Source of the DNA: Roseateles oligotrophus
GTDB lineage: Bacteria; Pseudomonadota; Gammaproteobacteria; Burkholderiales; Burkholderiaceae_C
DNA length: 64,000 bases
Direction: 5' to 3'
NCBI RefSeq assembly: GCF_025717515.1
Contig: NZ_JAJIRN010000006.1
Span: 248,001 to 312,000 of the forward strand
Shown here: positions 46,903-55,806 of the stretch, one piece after another
Numbering within the stretch: the first letter of the stretch is position 1
Layout: each line of letters begins with the position of its first letter
Program-made: the position numbers and the translations under genes
Notes under the pieces: generated by a model
The model's input: the letters and a program-made list of their open reading frames with translations, nothing else
What the model was told of the DNA's origin: nothing
Databases searched by the model: none

Positions 46903-48090
46903 CTAAAGCAGCGCCAGCGCCCGCGCCAGATCGGCACGCAAATCGGCCTCGGCCTCCAGGCCGATGGCGAAGCGCACAACCACACCCTCGGCAAATGTGC
47001 GGCTCAAATTTCGGCTGCGACTCAAGTCGTAGGGCACAGCCAAACTCATTGGCCCGGCCCATGAGTAGCCGATGCCGAACAGTTCCAACGCATCGACAAA
47101 TGCATCCACCTGGCGCGCGCCGTACTCTGGCTTGAACACCGCAGAGAACAAGCAAGCCGCGCCGGCCATGCTGGTCTGCAACCAATACTGATGGCCAGGC
47201 GAGTCAGGCAAGGCCGGGTGCAAAACCTGCGCCACTTGCGGCTGAGCCTGCATCCAGGCAGCCAGCGCGCGCGTCGTCGCGTCTTGCGCGCGGTAACGCA
47301 ATTCCAGCGTAGGCAGGCCGCGCAAAACCATTTCCACATCGTTTTGACCCAGGCCATAACCGAGATGTTCGTGCGCATAGTTGAGCCGCTCGTGTAGGGC
47401 AAAATCGCGTGTGCAGACCGAACCCATCAACACATCGGCGCCACCGGACGGGTACTTGGTCAGCGCCTGCATGGAGATATCGACTCCGACGCCTGGCGCA
47501 ATCTCAAACGGATTGAAGGCGACGCCCGAGCCCCAGGTGTTGTCGAGTGCGGTGATCACGCCGCCATGGGCTTTGCAAGCCGCCAGCAGACCGAGCAAGT
47601 CGGGAAACTCCAGCGTGATCGAGCCGGCCGCCTCCAACCACACCAACTTGGTCTTTGGCGTCAACAGCGCCTTGAACCCTTCGGCATCAAGCGGGTCATA
47701 GAATTTGTACGTAACGCCGAACTGCGGCAAAAACGATTCGCTCAGATAGCGGTTTTGCCCGTAGACGTTATCGGGCACCAGCACCTCGTCACCGGGCCGC
47801 AGCAACCCCAAGCTGACCAGCGTCACCGCAGCCAAACCACTGGGCACCAGCAAGCAATGCTTGGCGCCCTCCAGGCTGGCGATGCGTGCGCCAAGCGTGT
47901 AGCTGGTCGGCGTGCCGTGCAGGCCGTAGCGGTAGCTGAGCCCATCGCGGGGCCGGTATTGGTGCAGGTCGGCGGTATTCTTGAACAGCACCGTGGACGC
48001 CTTGAAGACGCCGGGCGGAAATGCGTCCCAGCCCTCGGGAGCGCGATAAGGATGATGAATTTGATCCGTCGAGATGGCGCGTTTGCTCAA
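46903..48090 (-). CDS. metC: Cystathionine beta-lyase-like PLP enzyme
   Basis: 395-residue Cys/Met-metabolism PLP enzyme. The PLP lysine lies in SMQALTKYPSGGADVLMGSV (position about 205). Other family landmarks are RYGLHGTPTSYTLGARIASLEG, LVPSGLAAV, LVPDNVYGQNR and ALDNTWGSGVAFNPFE. The SYRYGLHGTPT pattern is typical of the MetC branch. Start appears to be TTG 48090 with GGAG upstream. It lies between smpB and rimO; substrate is inferred from family resemblance (cystathionine to homocysteine, pyruvate and ammonia). Confidence 0.88.
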   Translation of the reverse strand: MSKRAISTDQIHHPYRAPEGWDAFPPGVFKASTVLFKNTADLHQYRPRDGLSYRYGLHGTPTSYTLGARIASLEGAKHCLLVPSGLAAVTLVSLGLLRPGDEVLVPDNVYGQNRYLSESFLPQFGVTYKFYDPLDAEGFKALLTPKTKLVWLEAAGSITLEFPDLLGLLAACKAHGGVITALDNTWGSGVAFNPFEIAPGVGVDISMQALTKYPSGGADVLMGSVCTRDFALHERLNYAHEHLGYGLGQNDVEMVLRGLPTLELRYRAQDATTRALAAWMQAQPQVAQVLHPALPDSPGHQYWLQTSMAGAACLFSAVFKPEYGARQVDAFVDALELFGIGYSWAGPMSLAVPYDLSRSRNLSRTFAEGVVVRFAIGLEAEADLRADLARALALL

Positions 48091-48114
48091 GTGATTGCTC
48101 CGTCCAGAAATAAG

Positions 48115-48135
48115 AAAACGGGCCGCAGCCCGTTT
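48115..48135 (-). terminator. Hairpin downstream of rimO
   Basis: AAACGGGC-CGCA-GCCCGTTT with A/T flanks, 16 bp after the rimO stop and before the metC start. Confidence 0.7.
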
Positions 48136-48151
48136 GATACAAGAAACCGAA

Positions 48152-49573
48152 TCAGACCGGGATGCCGATCAAATCATGCCCTTCGGTCGCAACGATCTTG
48201 GCCTTGGTGAACTCGCCCACCTTAAGGATCTTGCTGGCCTTTTGTGGCGCTGCCAAACGCACGGTGCCGTCGATCTCGGGCGCATCGGCATAGGTCCGAC
48301 CGACGCCGCCCTTGCGACCCATCGCCGGCGCGGAGTCGACCAAGACCTGCATGGTCGAGCCGATACGCGAACGCAGTTTGTCTACCGACACGGCCTCGGC
48401 GATTTGCATGAAACGAGCCTGACGCTCTTCACGCAATTCCTGCGGCAGCGCGCCGGGCAGTTCGTTGGCCGTGGCGCCGGTGACCGGCGAATAGGCGAAA
48501 CAACCGGCACGGTCAATGCGCGCCTCGCTCATGAAGTCCAGCAGGTACTGGAACTCGGCCTCGGTCTCACCGGGGAAGCCGGCGATAAAGGTCGAGCGGA
48601 TGACGATGTCGGGGCAAATCTCGCGCCAGCGCAAGATGCGCTCCATATTCTTCTCGCCGCTGGCCGGGCGCTTCATGCGCTTGAGCACATCGGGATGGGC
48701 GTGCTGCAGCGGCACGTCGAGATAAGGCAGGATCAGCCCTTCGGCCATCAGCGGCAGCACCTCGTCCACATGCGGATAGGGGTAGACATAGTGCAGGCGC
48801 ACCCAGGCGCCGTAAGTCTTGGCCATCTCGCCCATCTGCGCGACCAGGTCCAGCATGCGGGTCTTGACCGGCTTGCCGTCCCAGAAACCGGTGCGGTACT
48901 TGACATCGACCCCGTAGGCGCTGGTGTCCTGGCTGACCACCAGCAACTCCTTGACGCCCGACTCGAACAAGGCGCGCGCCTCGTTCAAGACATCGCCGAT
49001 CGGCCGCGACACCAGGTCGCCGCGCATGCTGGGGATGATGCAGAAGGTGCAACGGTGGTTGCAGCCCTCGCTGATTTTCAGGTAGGCGTAGTGCTTGGGC
49101 GTCAGCTTGATACCGGCAATGCCGCGTGACTCGGGCACCAGGTCGAGAAAGGGGTCATGCGGCTTGGGCACATGCAGATGCACGGCGTCCATCACCTCTT
49201 GCGTCGCGTGCGGGCCGGTCACGGCCAAGACGCTGGGGTGCATCTCGCGCACCAAGCCACCCGCATCCGGGCTACTCGCGCCGGCTTTGGCGCCCAAACA
49301 ACCGGTGACGATGACCTTGCCGTTTTCGGCCAGCGCCTCGCCAATCGTGTCCAGACTCTCCCGCACCGCATCATCAATGAAGCCGCAGGTGTTGACGATC
49401 ACCAGGTCGGCGCCGGCAAAGGTCTTGGAGGTCTCGTAGCCTTCGGCGCGCAACTGCGTCAGGATCAGCTCGGAATCGGTCAAGGCCTTGGGGCAACCCA
49501 GGGATACGAAACCGATCTTGGGGGCCGGGCTGGCGGCTGCGGCCGCTGTGCCGCTTGTATTGATTGTGTTCAT
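48152..49573 (-). CDS. rimO: Ribosomal protein uS12 methylthiotransferase
   Basis: 473-residue radical-SAM enzyme that methylthiolates Asp89 of ribosomal protein S12. The N-terminal UPF0004 domain carries cluster cysteines in [23 protein letters not shown] and VTGCLGA. The radical-SAM Cx3CxxC motif is [13 protein letters not shown]. The C-terminal TRAM domain ends the protein ([17 protein letters not shown] region onward). ATG 49573 gives [13 protein letters not shown] before the core. Confidence 0.96.
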   Translation of the reverse strand: MNTINTSGTAAAAASPAPKIGFVSLGCPKALTDSELILTQLRAEGYETSKTFAGADLVIVNTCGFIDDAVRESLDTIGEALAENGKVIVTGCLGAKAGASSPDAGGLVREMHPSVLAVTGPHATQEVMDAVHLHVPKPHDPFLDLVPESRGIAGIKLTPKHYAYLKISEGCNHRCTFCIIPSMRGDLVSRPIGDVLNEARALFESGVKELLVVSQDTSAYGVDVKYRTGFWDGKPVKTRMLDLVAQMGEMAKTYGAWVRLHYVYPYPHVDEVLPLMAEGLILPYLDVPLQHAHPDVLKRMKRPASGEKNMERILRWREICPDIVIRSTFIAGFPGETEAEFQYLLDFMSEARIDRAGCFAYSPVTGATANELPGALPQELREERQARFMQIAEAVSVDKLRSRIGSTMQVLVDSAPAMGRKGGVGRTYADAPEIDGTVRLAAPQKASKILKVGEFTKAKIVATEGHDLIGIPV

Positions 49574-49624
49574 GGCGGGATTTTCGCTCATCCCGAGCAG
49601 GCCTCGCCAAAACCCCGCTATTGC

Positions 49625-50230
49625 CTACTTTTTCGGGAAGCCAGGCATGCCCGGAATGCCCGCCATGCCAGGAAACAAGCTCGACGCCTGCTGCATCTGT
49701 TCCTGCATCTTTTCCTGCATTTGCGAGATCAAGCTCTTCGACTGCTCGGCATAGCCTCCCATCAAGCCTTGCATCATCGGTGCCTGAGCGCCCAGAAACT
49801 GTGTCCACAACTCGGGGCTGAAGGCCAGGCCCTGGCTCTGTTCGGCGAACTTGGTTTGCAGGTCGCCAAAGCTCTGCACATTCTTCTCCAGATAGTCACC
49901 CATCACGCCCTGCATCGCATGGCCGTAAAAGCGAATGATCTGCTCCAGCGCCGCGGTGCTGAACATCGGCACACCGCCGGTCTCTTCTTCCAGAATGATC
50001 TGCAAGAGGATGCTGCGCGTCAGATCCTCGGCCGTTTTGGCATCACGCACCTCGAAGGCCTGGCCAGCAAAGACCATCTTTTTGACATCGGCCAGGGTGA
50101 TGTAGCTACTGGTTTGAGTGTCATAGAGCCGCCGATTCGGATACTTCTTGAGCACACGAACGCCTGCAGGCTGATCGCCCTCCGTTTGTCCCGCCGCGCC
50201 TCCTGCGGCTTTTTTGCGGGCAGTGACCAT
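49625..50230 (-). CDS. phaR: Polyhydroxyalkanoate synthesis repressor PhaR
   Basis: 201-residue regulator. The DNA-binding N-terminal domain contains LKKYPNRRLYDTQTSSYITL and ILLQIILEEETGGVPMFST. The PHB accumulation-regulatory domain includes IIRFYGHAMQGVMGDYLEKN. The Met/Gly-rich C-terminus (FPGMAGIPGMPGFPKK) is typical. PhaR binds PHB granules and represses phasin genes when free. This implies the host makes polyhydroxybutyrate. No pha biosynthesis gene is in the window. Confidence 0.94.
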   Translation of the reverse strand: MVTARKKAAGGAAGQTEGDQPAGVRVLKKYPNRRLYDTQTSSYITLADVKKMVFAGQAFEVRDAKTAEDLTRSILLQIILEEETGGVPMFSTAALEQIIRFYGHAMQGVMGDYLEKNVQSFGDLQTKFAEQSQGLAFSPELWTQFLGAQAPMMQGLMGGYAEQSKSLISQMQEKMQEQMQQASSLFPGMAGIPGMPGFPKK

Positions 50231-50436
50231 GGAAAACTCCTCTTCGAATCGGTTGGCAACATAGCATCAGGCTATGCGTTTGGAACCCTCTGCCAAGCAG
50301 GGCTGTCGGTATTTCCAGTATTGTGCGAGTGCAGCAATATTCTAAAAGACACCCTTCCCATCAATCGGAGGGGATTACCCCCAAGCAAGCACGGATCATC
50401 CGCAAGAACGGGCGCGAAATCTATTCTGGAGCTCGG

Positions 50437-50823
50437 GGCTTTCCTGAGGCGATTGAGACGGCGCAACCACAAACGAAGTAGCAACTCTGCCTCGTGCACA
50501 TGGTGCGCCACAGCTTGAACTTCGTGAAATGAATGCAGCCCAAGCAAGTGGCGGCCGATTTGCGATTGATTCACGCAACCGCCACCGAGGTCGAGCGCCG
50601 GCTCGCAGAATTCGCACCAAAATGGAATGGCCCCTTCGCCCCGATTGGACAATCCTGGCCGCACAGCAGGTCTCGCCTAATACGGTTCTTCGACTATCCG
50701 CCGGTCATCCGTAAACTGACTTAAACGAACAACGCGACTGAGTCAGTCAACATGAGTCGGCGCAAAATCACCAAGACCCGTTTGTTTCAGCCTGGCGCTG
50801 CCAAAAATCGACTCAGCCATTGA
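50437..50823 (+). pseudogene. Decayed IS256-family transposase (C-terminal fragment)
   Basis: One reading frame, interrupted by stops at 50479, 50530 and 50722, reads in order GFPEAIETAQPQTK, QLCLVHMVRHSLNFVK, a segment from MQPKQVAADLRLIHATATEV to SRLIRFFDYPPVIRK, then NNATESVNMSRRKITKTR. This follows the IS256-family transposase order (GFPEAI, C-x-VH-x-IRNSL, W..LxxFFxYPxxIRK, TNAIESLNxxxRKxTKxR). Catalytic N-terminal parts are missing and no terminal inverted repeat was seen. Non-functional remnant at the border of the accessory region. Confidence 0.85.
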
Positions 50824-50905
50824 AAGAGCGGCCCCAACGGATTCACGCCCGACAAGCTAGCATTGCCGTCAAACTTCCGTCACATGAATTCCCGACAATG
50901 GTTCG

Positions 50906-51565
50906 ATGCCCGGATCCTTTGTCGTCTTCGATTCCCTAGTGGAACAACTCATTGCCGCGATAGCCCCGCAATCTGCCCTCGATATCGGTTGCGGGGCGGG
51001 CAAGTATGGCCAACTGCTGAGCCGCCTCAAGCCCGACTGCAAGCGCAGCGCCATTGAGGCAGAAAGTAGTTATATCGAACGATTCGGCCTGCGCGAGCTC
51101 TATCACGAGCTGCATATCGGCACCGCGGCCGACTGGCAAAACCAGGCCCTCGACCGCCAATATGATTTGGCAATTCTGGGCAACTGCATCGAACATATGC
51201 CCAAGAGTGCAGGCCTGGATCTACTTAATTTTTTGGCCTATCGCAGCGCCTACACGATGGTCGTTTCGCCCGAGTTCGTGCTGCAAGGCATCGTCGACGG
51301 TGTCATCTCCGAGGCACATGTATCGGTCTGGAGCGAGCGGGATCTGGGCTGGCATGACCTCTGGGCCTGGGACAACTGCCGCTCGGTGTCGATCTTTCTC
51401 TTGCGCGGCTATTTGCCGTCGCCCGTGAGTTTGAAGCAACTGGTGGAGCAAATAAACGCCGCGACCATACCCATTCATGAATTCCACGACCGCGAGAGCC
51501 TTGTGCGTCCGGCGCGCCTGCGTCTGGTCAACCACTGGCGCGAAACCGTCTATCGGCCGGAGTGA
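50906..51565 (+). CDS. SAM-dependent methyltransferase
   Basis: 219-residue class I methyltransferase. Motif I is SALDIGCGAGKYGQLL near residue 25, and motif II-like YDLAILGNCIEHMPKSAG is near 88. The acceptor is unknown. It overlaps the glycosyltransferase-like gene downstream by 4 bp (GTGA), so the pair likely acts together, perhaps on a surface glycan. It lies directly after the IS256 remnant and away from any capsule or O-antigen cluster in this window, which suggests transfer. Confidence 0.8.
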   Translation: MPGSFVVFDSLVEQLIAAIAPQSALDIGCGAGKYGQLLSRLKPDCKRSAIEAESSYIERFGLRELYHELHIGTAADWQNQALDRQYDLAILGNCIEHMPKSAGLDLLNFLAYRSAYTMVVSPEFVLQGIVDGVISEAHVSVWSERDLGWHDLWAWDNCRSVSIFLLRGYLPSPVSLKQLVEQINAATIPIHEFHDRESLVRPARLRLVNHWRETVYRPE

Positions 51566-52548
51566 GCAAAGCGCACGCAATGGCATCAGATCCCCAAGCC
51601 GAGGACAGCATCTTCATCAGCATCGCGTCGTTTTGCGACCCGCTCTTGGAGTTCACCATCCGCAGCGCCCTGACCCAGGCCCTCCGGCCCGAACGGGTGT
51701 TCATCGGCGTGGTCGATCAACAAAGTGCAGAGCTGCGCCTGCATATTCCTGATCCCTACGCGCAGCAGTTGCGCCTGGTGCACCTGCATCCACTCGAGGC
51801 CCGAGGTCCCTGCTGGGCACGTGCGATCGCGATGTCGCTCTACCAAGGCGAGCGCTGGTTTTTGCAGGTGGACTCGCACACTTGGTTTGAACCGGGCTGG
51901 GACGAGCGGCTGCTCCGCTGGGGACACGCCTGCCAGGCTATCAACCCACGCTGCCTGATCACCGCCTACCCCAACCCGTTCCAGATGCAGGACGGCCAAC
52001 CGGTCGCGCAACTGGTCGCCAAGCAGGTGCTGGCCCATGTGGTCAAGACCGACTGTGCGTTCACGGCCGACAACCCGGTGCTGTATTTCGAGGCGGTGCC
52101 GGTGGCCACCGAGCAGCCGGTGCTGGGCCTGCACATCGCGGCGGGCTGCTTGTTTGCGCCGGGCGAACTGGTGAATGCCCTGCCCTACGACCCGTTTTTG
52201 TACTTCCACGGCGAAGAGCAAGCGTTCGCACTGCGCGCCTGGACACGTGGCTGGGACATTTTCCATGTGCCCGCCGTGCCGCTCTATCACCACTACGTGG
52301 GCCCAAACGGTTCGGGGCGGGCCATGCATTGGTCACCCGAGTTGGACCAACAGCGTCGCGTTCGCTCCGGCGTACTGAGCGACGCAGCCAACATCCGCTT
52401 GGCCAATCTCTTGTGGCACGGCCATGACTTAGGCCGCTATGGCTTAGGCGCCGAACGCAGCTTGGCCGACTACGCCGCGTTCAGCGGCATTGACTACAGC
52501 GCCCGCCGCATCGCGCCGCTGAGCTATAAGGCCCGCTTCGGGTACTGA
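51562..52548 (+). CDS. GlcNAc-transferase-like family protein
   Basis: 328-residue protein resembling the bacterial members of the glycosyltransferase (GlcNAc) family related to Skp1 GlcNAc-transferases. Family landmarks: SIFISIASFCDPLLEFTIRSAL, VFIGVVDQQ, ARAIAMSLYQGERWFLQVDSHTWF (the DSH corresponds to DxD/DSH metal site), GLHIAAGCLFAPGE, PYDPFLYFHGEEQAFALRAW and YHHYVG. No signal or membrane segment, so it is cytosolic. Start GTG 51562 or ATG 51580. Coupled to the methyltransferase. Confidence 0.8.
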   Translation: MSKAHAMASDPQAEDSIFISIASFCDPLLEFTIRSALTQALRPERVFIGVVDQQSAELRLHIPDPYAQQLRLVHLHPLEARGPCWARAIAMSLYQGERWFLQVDSHTWFEPGWDERLLRWGHACQAINPRCLITAYPNPFQMQDGQPVAQLVAKQVLAHVVKTDCAFTADNPVLYFEAVPVATEQPVLGLHIAAGCLFAPGELVNALPYDPFLYFHGEEQAFALRAWTRGWDIFHVPAVPLYHHYVGPNGSGRAMHWSPELDQQRRVRSGVLSDAANIRLANLLWHGHDLGRYGLGAERSLADYAAFSGIDYSARRIAPLSYKARFGY

Positions 52549-53016
52549 TGCAAGTTTCAGCGCGCTAGAAAAAATATTTCCAATCGGCCCAGCAAGCAAT
52601 TGACAGCCGAGGAGACCCGGCCAAGATTCCATTCTGCTGTTCCCACAAATTCAGTCAAATTTTGAAGTGGGACTTCCGAGCAGCGCCAAGCAAAATGCCG
52701 CCAAAAATACCAGGCAGTGTTGACAGAATCGAATGCCAAGGCGAGAGATGAGGATTTAGACGGCCTTAGCAGGCTGCTTGAATACCAAGCGCTAAAAAAC
52801 AGCCGCCCATTGCAAACGGAACGCTTGAATCAAAAGTTTCGTGATCCGGAATATTCGCGGTCCATTTCGACGTTTCGAGCTTGATTTGCAACCCGCTGAG
52901 GTCCGACTTCGTTCATAACGCCCCCTGTGGACGGATTTGCCCCAGGTTGCGCATGCGTGTGACGTATTGGTGGCTTCGTGCAAATGTGTTTGGCGAAATG
53001 GAATGGGTTTTGCAAT
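52549..53016. other. Low-GC spacer after the glycosyltransferase gene
   Basis: 468 bp of lower GC than its neighbours, with only short overlapping reading frames and no recognisable protein. It may be decayed DNA. Confidence 0.5.
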
Positions 53017-53559
53017 TCAAAGGGTGTATAGCGCGACTTTGGGGAAGTCGACCTCGATACGACTGGCTTTGCCCAAGATATTGGTCAGCAAGCTCAAACC
53101 CACATGGATGATGATCTCGACAATGTCGGAATCGCTATAGCCCGCCTCGCGGGCTTCAATCAACTCTCCGGAGCTGATCTCGCCCTTGTGTTGAGACAAG
53201 CTGCGGGCCAGCCTTACAGCTACCGATGCCCTCGCGTCTTCGCTATCTCCAGCCCGGTTGGAGGCAATTTCGTCACCGGTCAAGCCCACCTTGCGGCCAT
53301 TCGCTGTATGAACTGCCAAGCTGTATTCACAAGCGTTTTGCTGAGCCAAAGCGAGGGCAATACGCTCGCGAGTTTGCGGCGTCAAGGAGCCGCCACTCAC
53401 CACACCGCGTAAGCCCAGAACGGACTGCAGGGCGACCGGCGAATTCGCCAGCACGCCAAAGAGGTTGGGCACCTTGCCGTGTTGAAGTCGGATGGACTCA
53501 AGCAGTGCTTGCTGCTCGGCATTGGCCTGGGTGTATTCGAGGATGGTGATGCGACTCAT
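53017..53559 (-). CDS. AhpD-like/carboxymuconolactone decarboxylase family protein with CxxS motif
   Basis: 180-residue AhpD-fold protein. Family pattern LTPQTRERIALALAQQNACEYSLAVHTANGRK (position about 60-90) aligns with the usual E-x(n)-CxxC-x3-H site, but the second Cys is Ser (CEYSLAVH). It is a paralogue of the gene at 62073-62621, which keeps CDYCLSAH. The change would abolish disulfide reductase activity of the AhpD type; it may be inactive or have another role. It is last in the DsrE-PNPOx-reductase-LysR direction, 375 bp after lysR. Confidence 0.88.
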   Translation of the reverse strand: MSRITILEYTQANAEQQALLESIRLQHGKVPNLFGVLANSPVALQSVLGLRGVVSGGSLTPQTRERIALALAQQNACEYSLAVHTANGRKVGLTGDEIASNRAGDSEDARASVAVRLARSLSQHKGEISSGELIEAREAGYSDSDIVEIIIHVGLSLLTNILGKASRIEVDFPKVALYTL

Positions 53560-53934
53560 AGATCTGTGCTGTTCAACGGTTATTCAAAAATTGGCTGCGA
53601 ACCTTGCAGCAAGTGCCTGAACTATCTTGGATCGCGACGAAACAGGGAATCACCATCGGCGTCAATTCACCAATGCTGTAGTCGGAACAATGTGGCCAAG
53701 CGTCGTCCGCTTGAGTTTTTCCCGCGACGGTTTTCTTGCGCAACAACTCACCCGTGAGCGTGCAACAGGGATGGTTCTGCATGAGAGGATGTGACGTCCC
53801 AGAATGGCATCGGCGCCGATCTGCCTGAGTTGCTGCTCCAGCGTCTGTGTCATGCCATCTGAAGGCGGGCGCGAAGCTTTGTTTGAACCGCGAGTTCACC
53901 CCTATTCAGAACAAACCGGGGATCTAAAAATTGC
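53560..53934. other. Spacer between LysR and AhpD-like genes, possibly decayed
   Basis: 375 bp. On the minus strand two overlapping frames (53573-53899 and 53662-53853) could be pieces of one frameshifted gene, but neither resembles a known family. No regulatory motif is obvious. Confidence 0.4.
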
Positions 53935-54840
53935 CTAACTCAAAGCTGGATCGTTGCGCAATCGCTCGATTGCCAAGTCCAAGAACGCGCGGGCTTTGGG
54001 TGACGCCATGCGCCCTTCACGATGCAGCAAATTCAAAGGAAGTGCTTCAGGCTCGAACTCGACCAAAACGGCCTTGAGCAGACCACTGCGAAGCTGATCA
54101 ACCGCTTGATATGACATCAGCCGAGTCAAGCCTAGGCCTGCGGCCGCGGCAACAATCGCTGAGTCGTTTGTTGTGGTGGCCATGCGAGCATTCAGTTTGA
54201 CGACTCTCATCTTGCCCGCCTCGCGCAAGCGCCACTCAAGCGAGGTGGATGCGCCACTCGCCGAAATGATGCTGTGCCCTGATAAGTCGTCGGGCGATGT
54301 TGGGACTCCATGACGCTCCAAATAAGTAGGTGAAGCGCAAATCAATCGTCTGATCTTGCCAACCTGGATGGCTTGCATCGACGAATCAGGCAATTCGCCA
54401 ATGCGGACCGCAATGTCGACACCTTCGTCCATCAAATTGACGAGCCGATCCAAGAACATGCAGCTCACGCTGACGTCTTGGTAGCGCTGCAGGTATTCGC
54501 TGACGATGGCAGTTACAAACCGGCTGCCGAATAGGACCGGAGCAGTCAGAATCAATTTGCCTTTGGGATGCCCATGCATGCCGCCAATTGCCTCGTCGGC
54601 TTCGGCCAAAGTTAAAAGAATACGCCGACAGTCCTCCACATAACGCGCTCCTGCCTCGGTCACACGCACCACTCGGGTCGTTCGAATCAGCAAGCGCACG
54701 CCGAGTTGATTTTCCAACTCGGCGATGGCTCGGGTCACGGCCGGAGGCGAGATACCGAGTTTGCGTGCTGCGCCGGCAAATCCATTGGCGGCCACCACCG
54801 CCACAAAGACGGAAATCAAATAGAGTCTGTCGTTGCTCAA
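53935..54840 (-). CDS. LysR-family transcription regulator (copy 1)
   Basis: 301-residue LysR regulator from TTG 54840, which has GAGG upstream. The DNA-binding helix-turn-helix is VAVVAANGFAGAARKLGISPPAVTRAIAELE with the LGVRLLIRTTRVVRVTEAG wing (positions about 10-65). The LysR substrate domain follows. It aligns closely with the regulator at 62774-63673 over the whole length (shared GAARKL-ISPPAVTRA, RIGELPDSSMQAI, KARAFLDLAIERLR). It follows the reductase by about 10 bp, suggesting it is part of the operon rather than a separate divergent unit. Confidence 0.88.
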   Translation of the reverse strand: MSNDRLYLISVFVAVVAANGFAGAARKLGISPPAVTRAIAELENQLGVRLLIRTTRVVRVTEAGARYVEDCRRILLTLAEADEAIGGMHGHPKGKLILTAPVLFGSRFVTAIVSEYLQRYQDVSVSCMFLDRLVNLMDEGVDIAVRIGELPDSSMQAIQVGKIRRLICASPTYLERHGVPTSPDDLSGHSIISASGASTSLEWRLREAGKMRVVKLNARMATTTNDSAIVAAAAGLGLTRLMSYQAVDQLRSGLLKAVLVEFEPEALPLNLLHREGRMASPKARAFLDLAIERLRNDPALS

Positions 54841-54850
54841 GCCCGATGCC

Positions 54851-55795
54851 TCAAAGATCAAGCACCAAGCGCTCAGTGCTGTTCCAGGAAACGCAGGTGC
54901 ACATGCCCTGAGCTCGCTGTGCCGGTGTCAAACAGACGTCGCGATGTTCTGGGGCGCCTTCCAACACGCTGCTGTAGCAATTGCCGCACTCACCGCGCTT
55001 ACAGTCAAACGCGACAAAGACATCGGCCTTGATCAGGGCATCAAGAATGGATACGCCCGGGCTAACCTCGATCGTCACGCCGGTTTGGGCAAGATGCACG
55101 CTGATCGCCTTGTCACCGGCATTCGCGCGCGCCCCGAAGCTTTCAAAATGCAGAGCCTTGAGCGGCCAGGCTTGTTGAGCGCCATGGTCTCTAAGGGCAT
55201 TCAATAGCGGCACTGGGCCGCATGCATACATTGCATCATTTGCGCTGTATGCGCCCAGCAGTTCAGCCAAATTCGGCATCGCGTTGCCGCTTTCGGGCGA
55301 GTAGAGGTAAATGGTTGCGTGGCGAAGTGCTTGCAACTCCTCCAGCAAGGCCATGCGCTCGCGTGAGCGGGCCAGGTAATGGAGTTCAAACGGTTGTTTC
55401 AAATGCTCGAGTTGGTAAGCCATCGAGACCAGCGGCGTAATACCTATCCCGCCGCCTATCAGCAAGGTCCGTGCATTGCCCGCGCTGAAATTGAAACTAT
55501 TGAATGGGCCGTCAATGTTGATGGTCTGGCCGACCTGGACTTGCTCGTGGATGTGCAGAGAGCCGCCGCGACCGTTCGCGTCGCGTAGTACTGCGATGCG
55601 GTATTCGGTGGCCGGGCCGGGCATTCCGATCATTGAATAGTGCCGAACAATCACCTCGCCATCGACCCCTGGCAGGTTCAGCTTCAGATGCGCGCCAGCT
55701 TGCCAGGGCTGCAAAGCAAGGCCCAAGGGGTGACGCAGCCGGAACTCCTTGACGTCGCTGCCGTGAGAAATCACTTCTGAAACAAGGTAGTCCAT
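54851..55795 (-). CDS. PDR/VanB-type flavin-dependent reductase with C-terminal 2Fe-2S domain
   Basis: 314-residue oxidoreductase. The N-terminal FMN/FAD-binding barrel contains RHYSMIGMP. The NAD domain has TLLIGGGIGITPLVSMAYQL and MYACGPVPLLNAL. The C-terminal plant-type ferredoxin domain has the cluster cysteines CKRGECGNCYSSVLEG plus a distal Cys (DVCL). This domain order is that of vanillate demethylase reductase and phthalate dioxygenase reductase: electrons pass from NAD(P)H via flavin to 2Fe-2S and on to a partner. No Rieske oxygenase is encoded nearby; the partner may be the adjacent FMN split-barrel protein, 11 bp upstream. Confidence 0.9.
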   Translation of the reverse strand: MDYLVSEVISHGSDVKEFRLRHPLGLALQPWQAGAHLKLNLPGVDGEVIVRHYSMIGMPGPATEYRIAVLRDANGRGGSLHIHEQVQVGQTINIDGPFNSFNFSAGNARTLLIGGGIGITPLVSMAYQLEHLKQPFELHYLARSRERMALLEELQALRHATIYLYSPESGNAMPNLAELLGAYSANDAMYACGPVPLLNALRDHGAQQAWPLKALHFESFGARANAGDKAISVHLAQTGVTIEVSPGVSILDALIKADVFVAFDCKRGECGNCYSSVLEGAPEHRDVCLTPAQRAQGMCTCVSWNSTERLVLDL

Positions 55796-55806
55796 AAAGT
55801 CAGACC

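Noticed and set aside
53573-53899. Minus-strand frames between LysR copy 1 and the AhpD-like gene as a frameshifted gene
   Set aside because: The two frames can be joined, but no part resembles a known protein, so it is only noted as possible decay.
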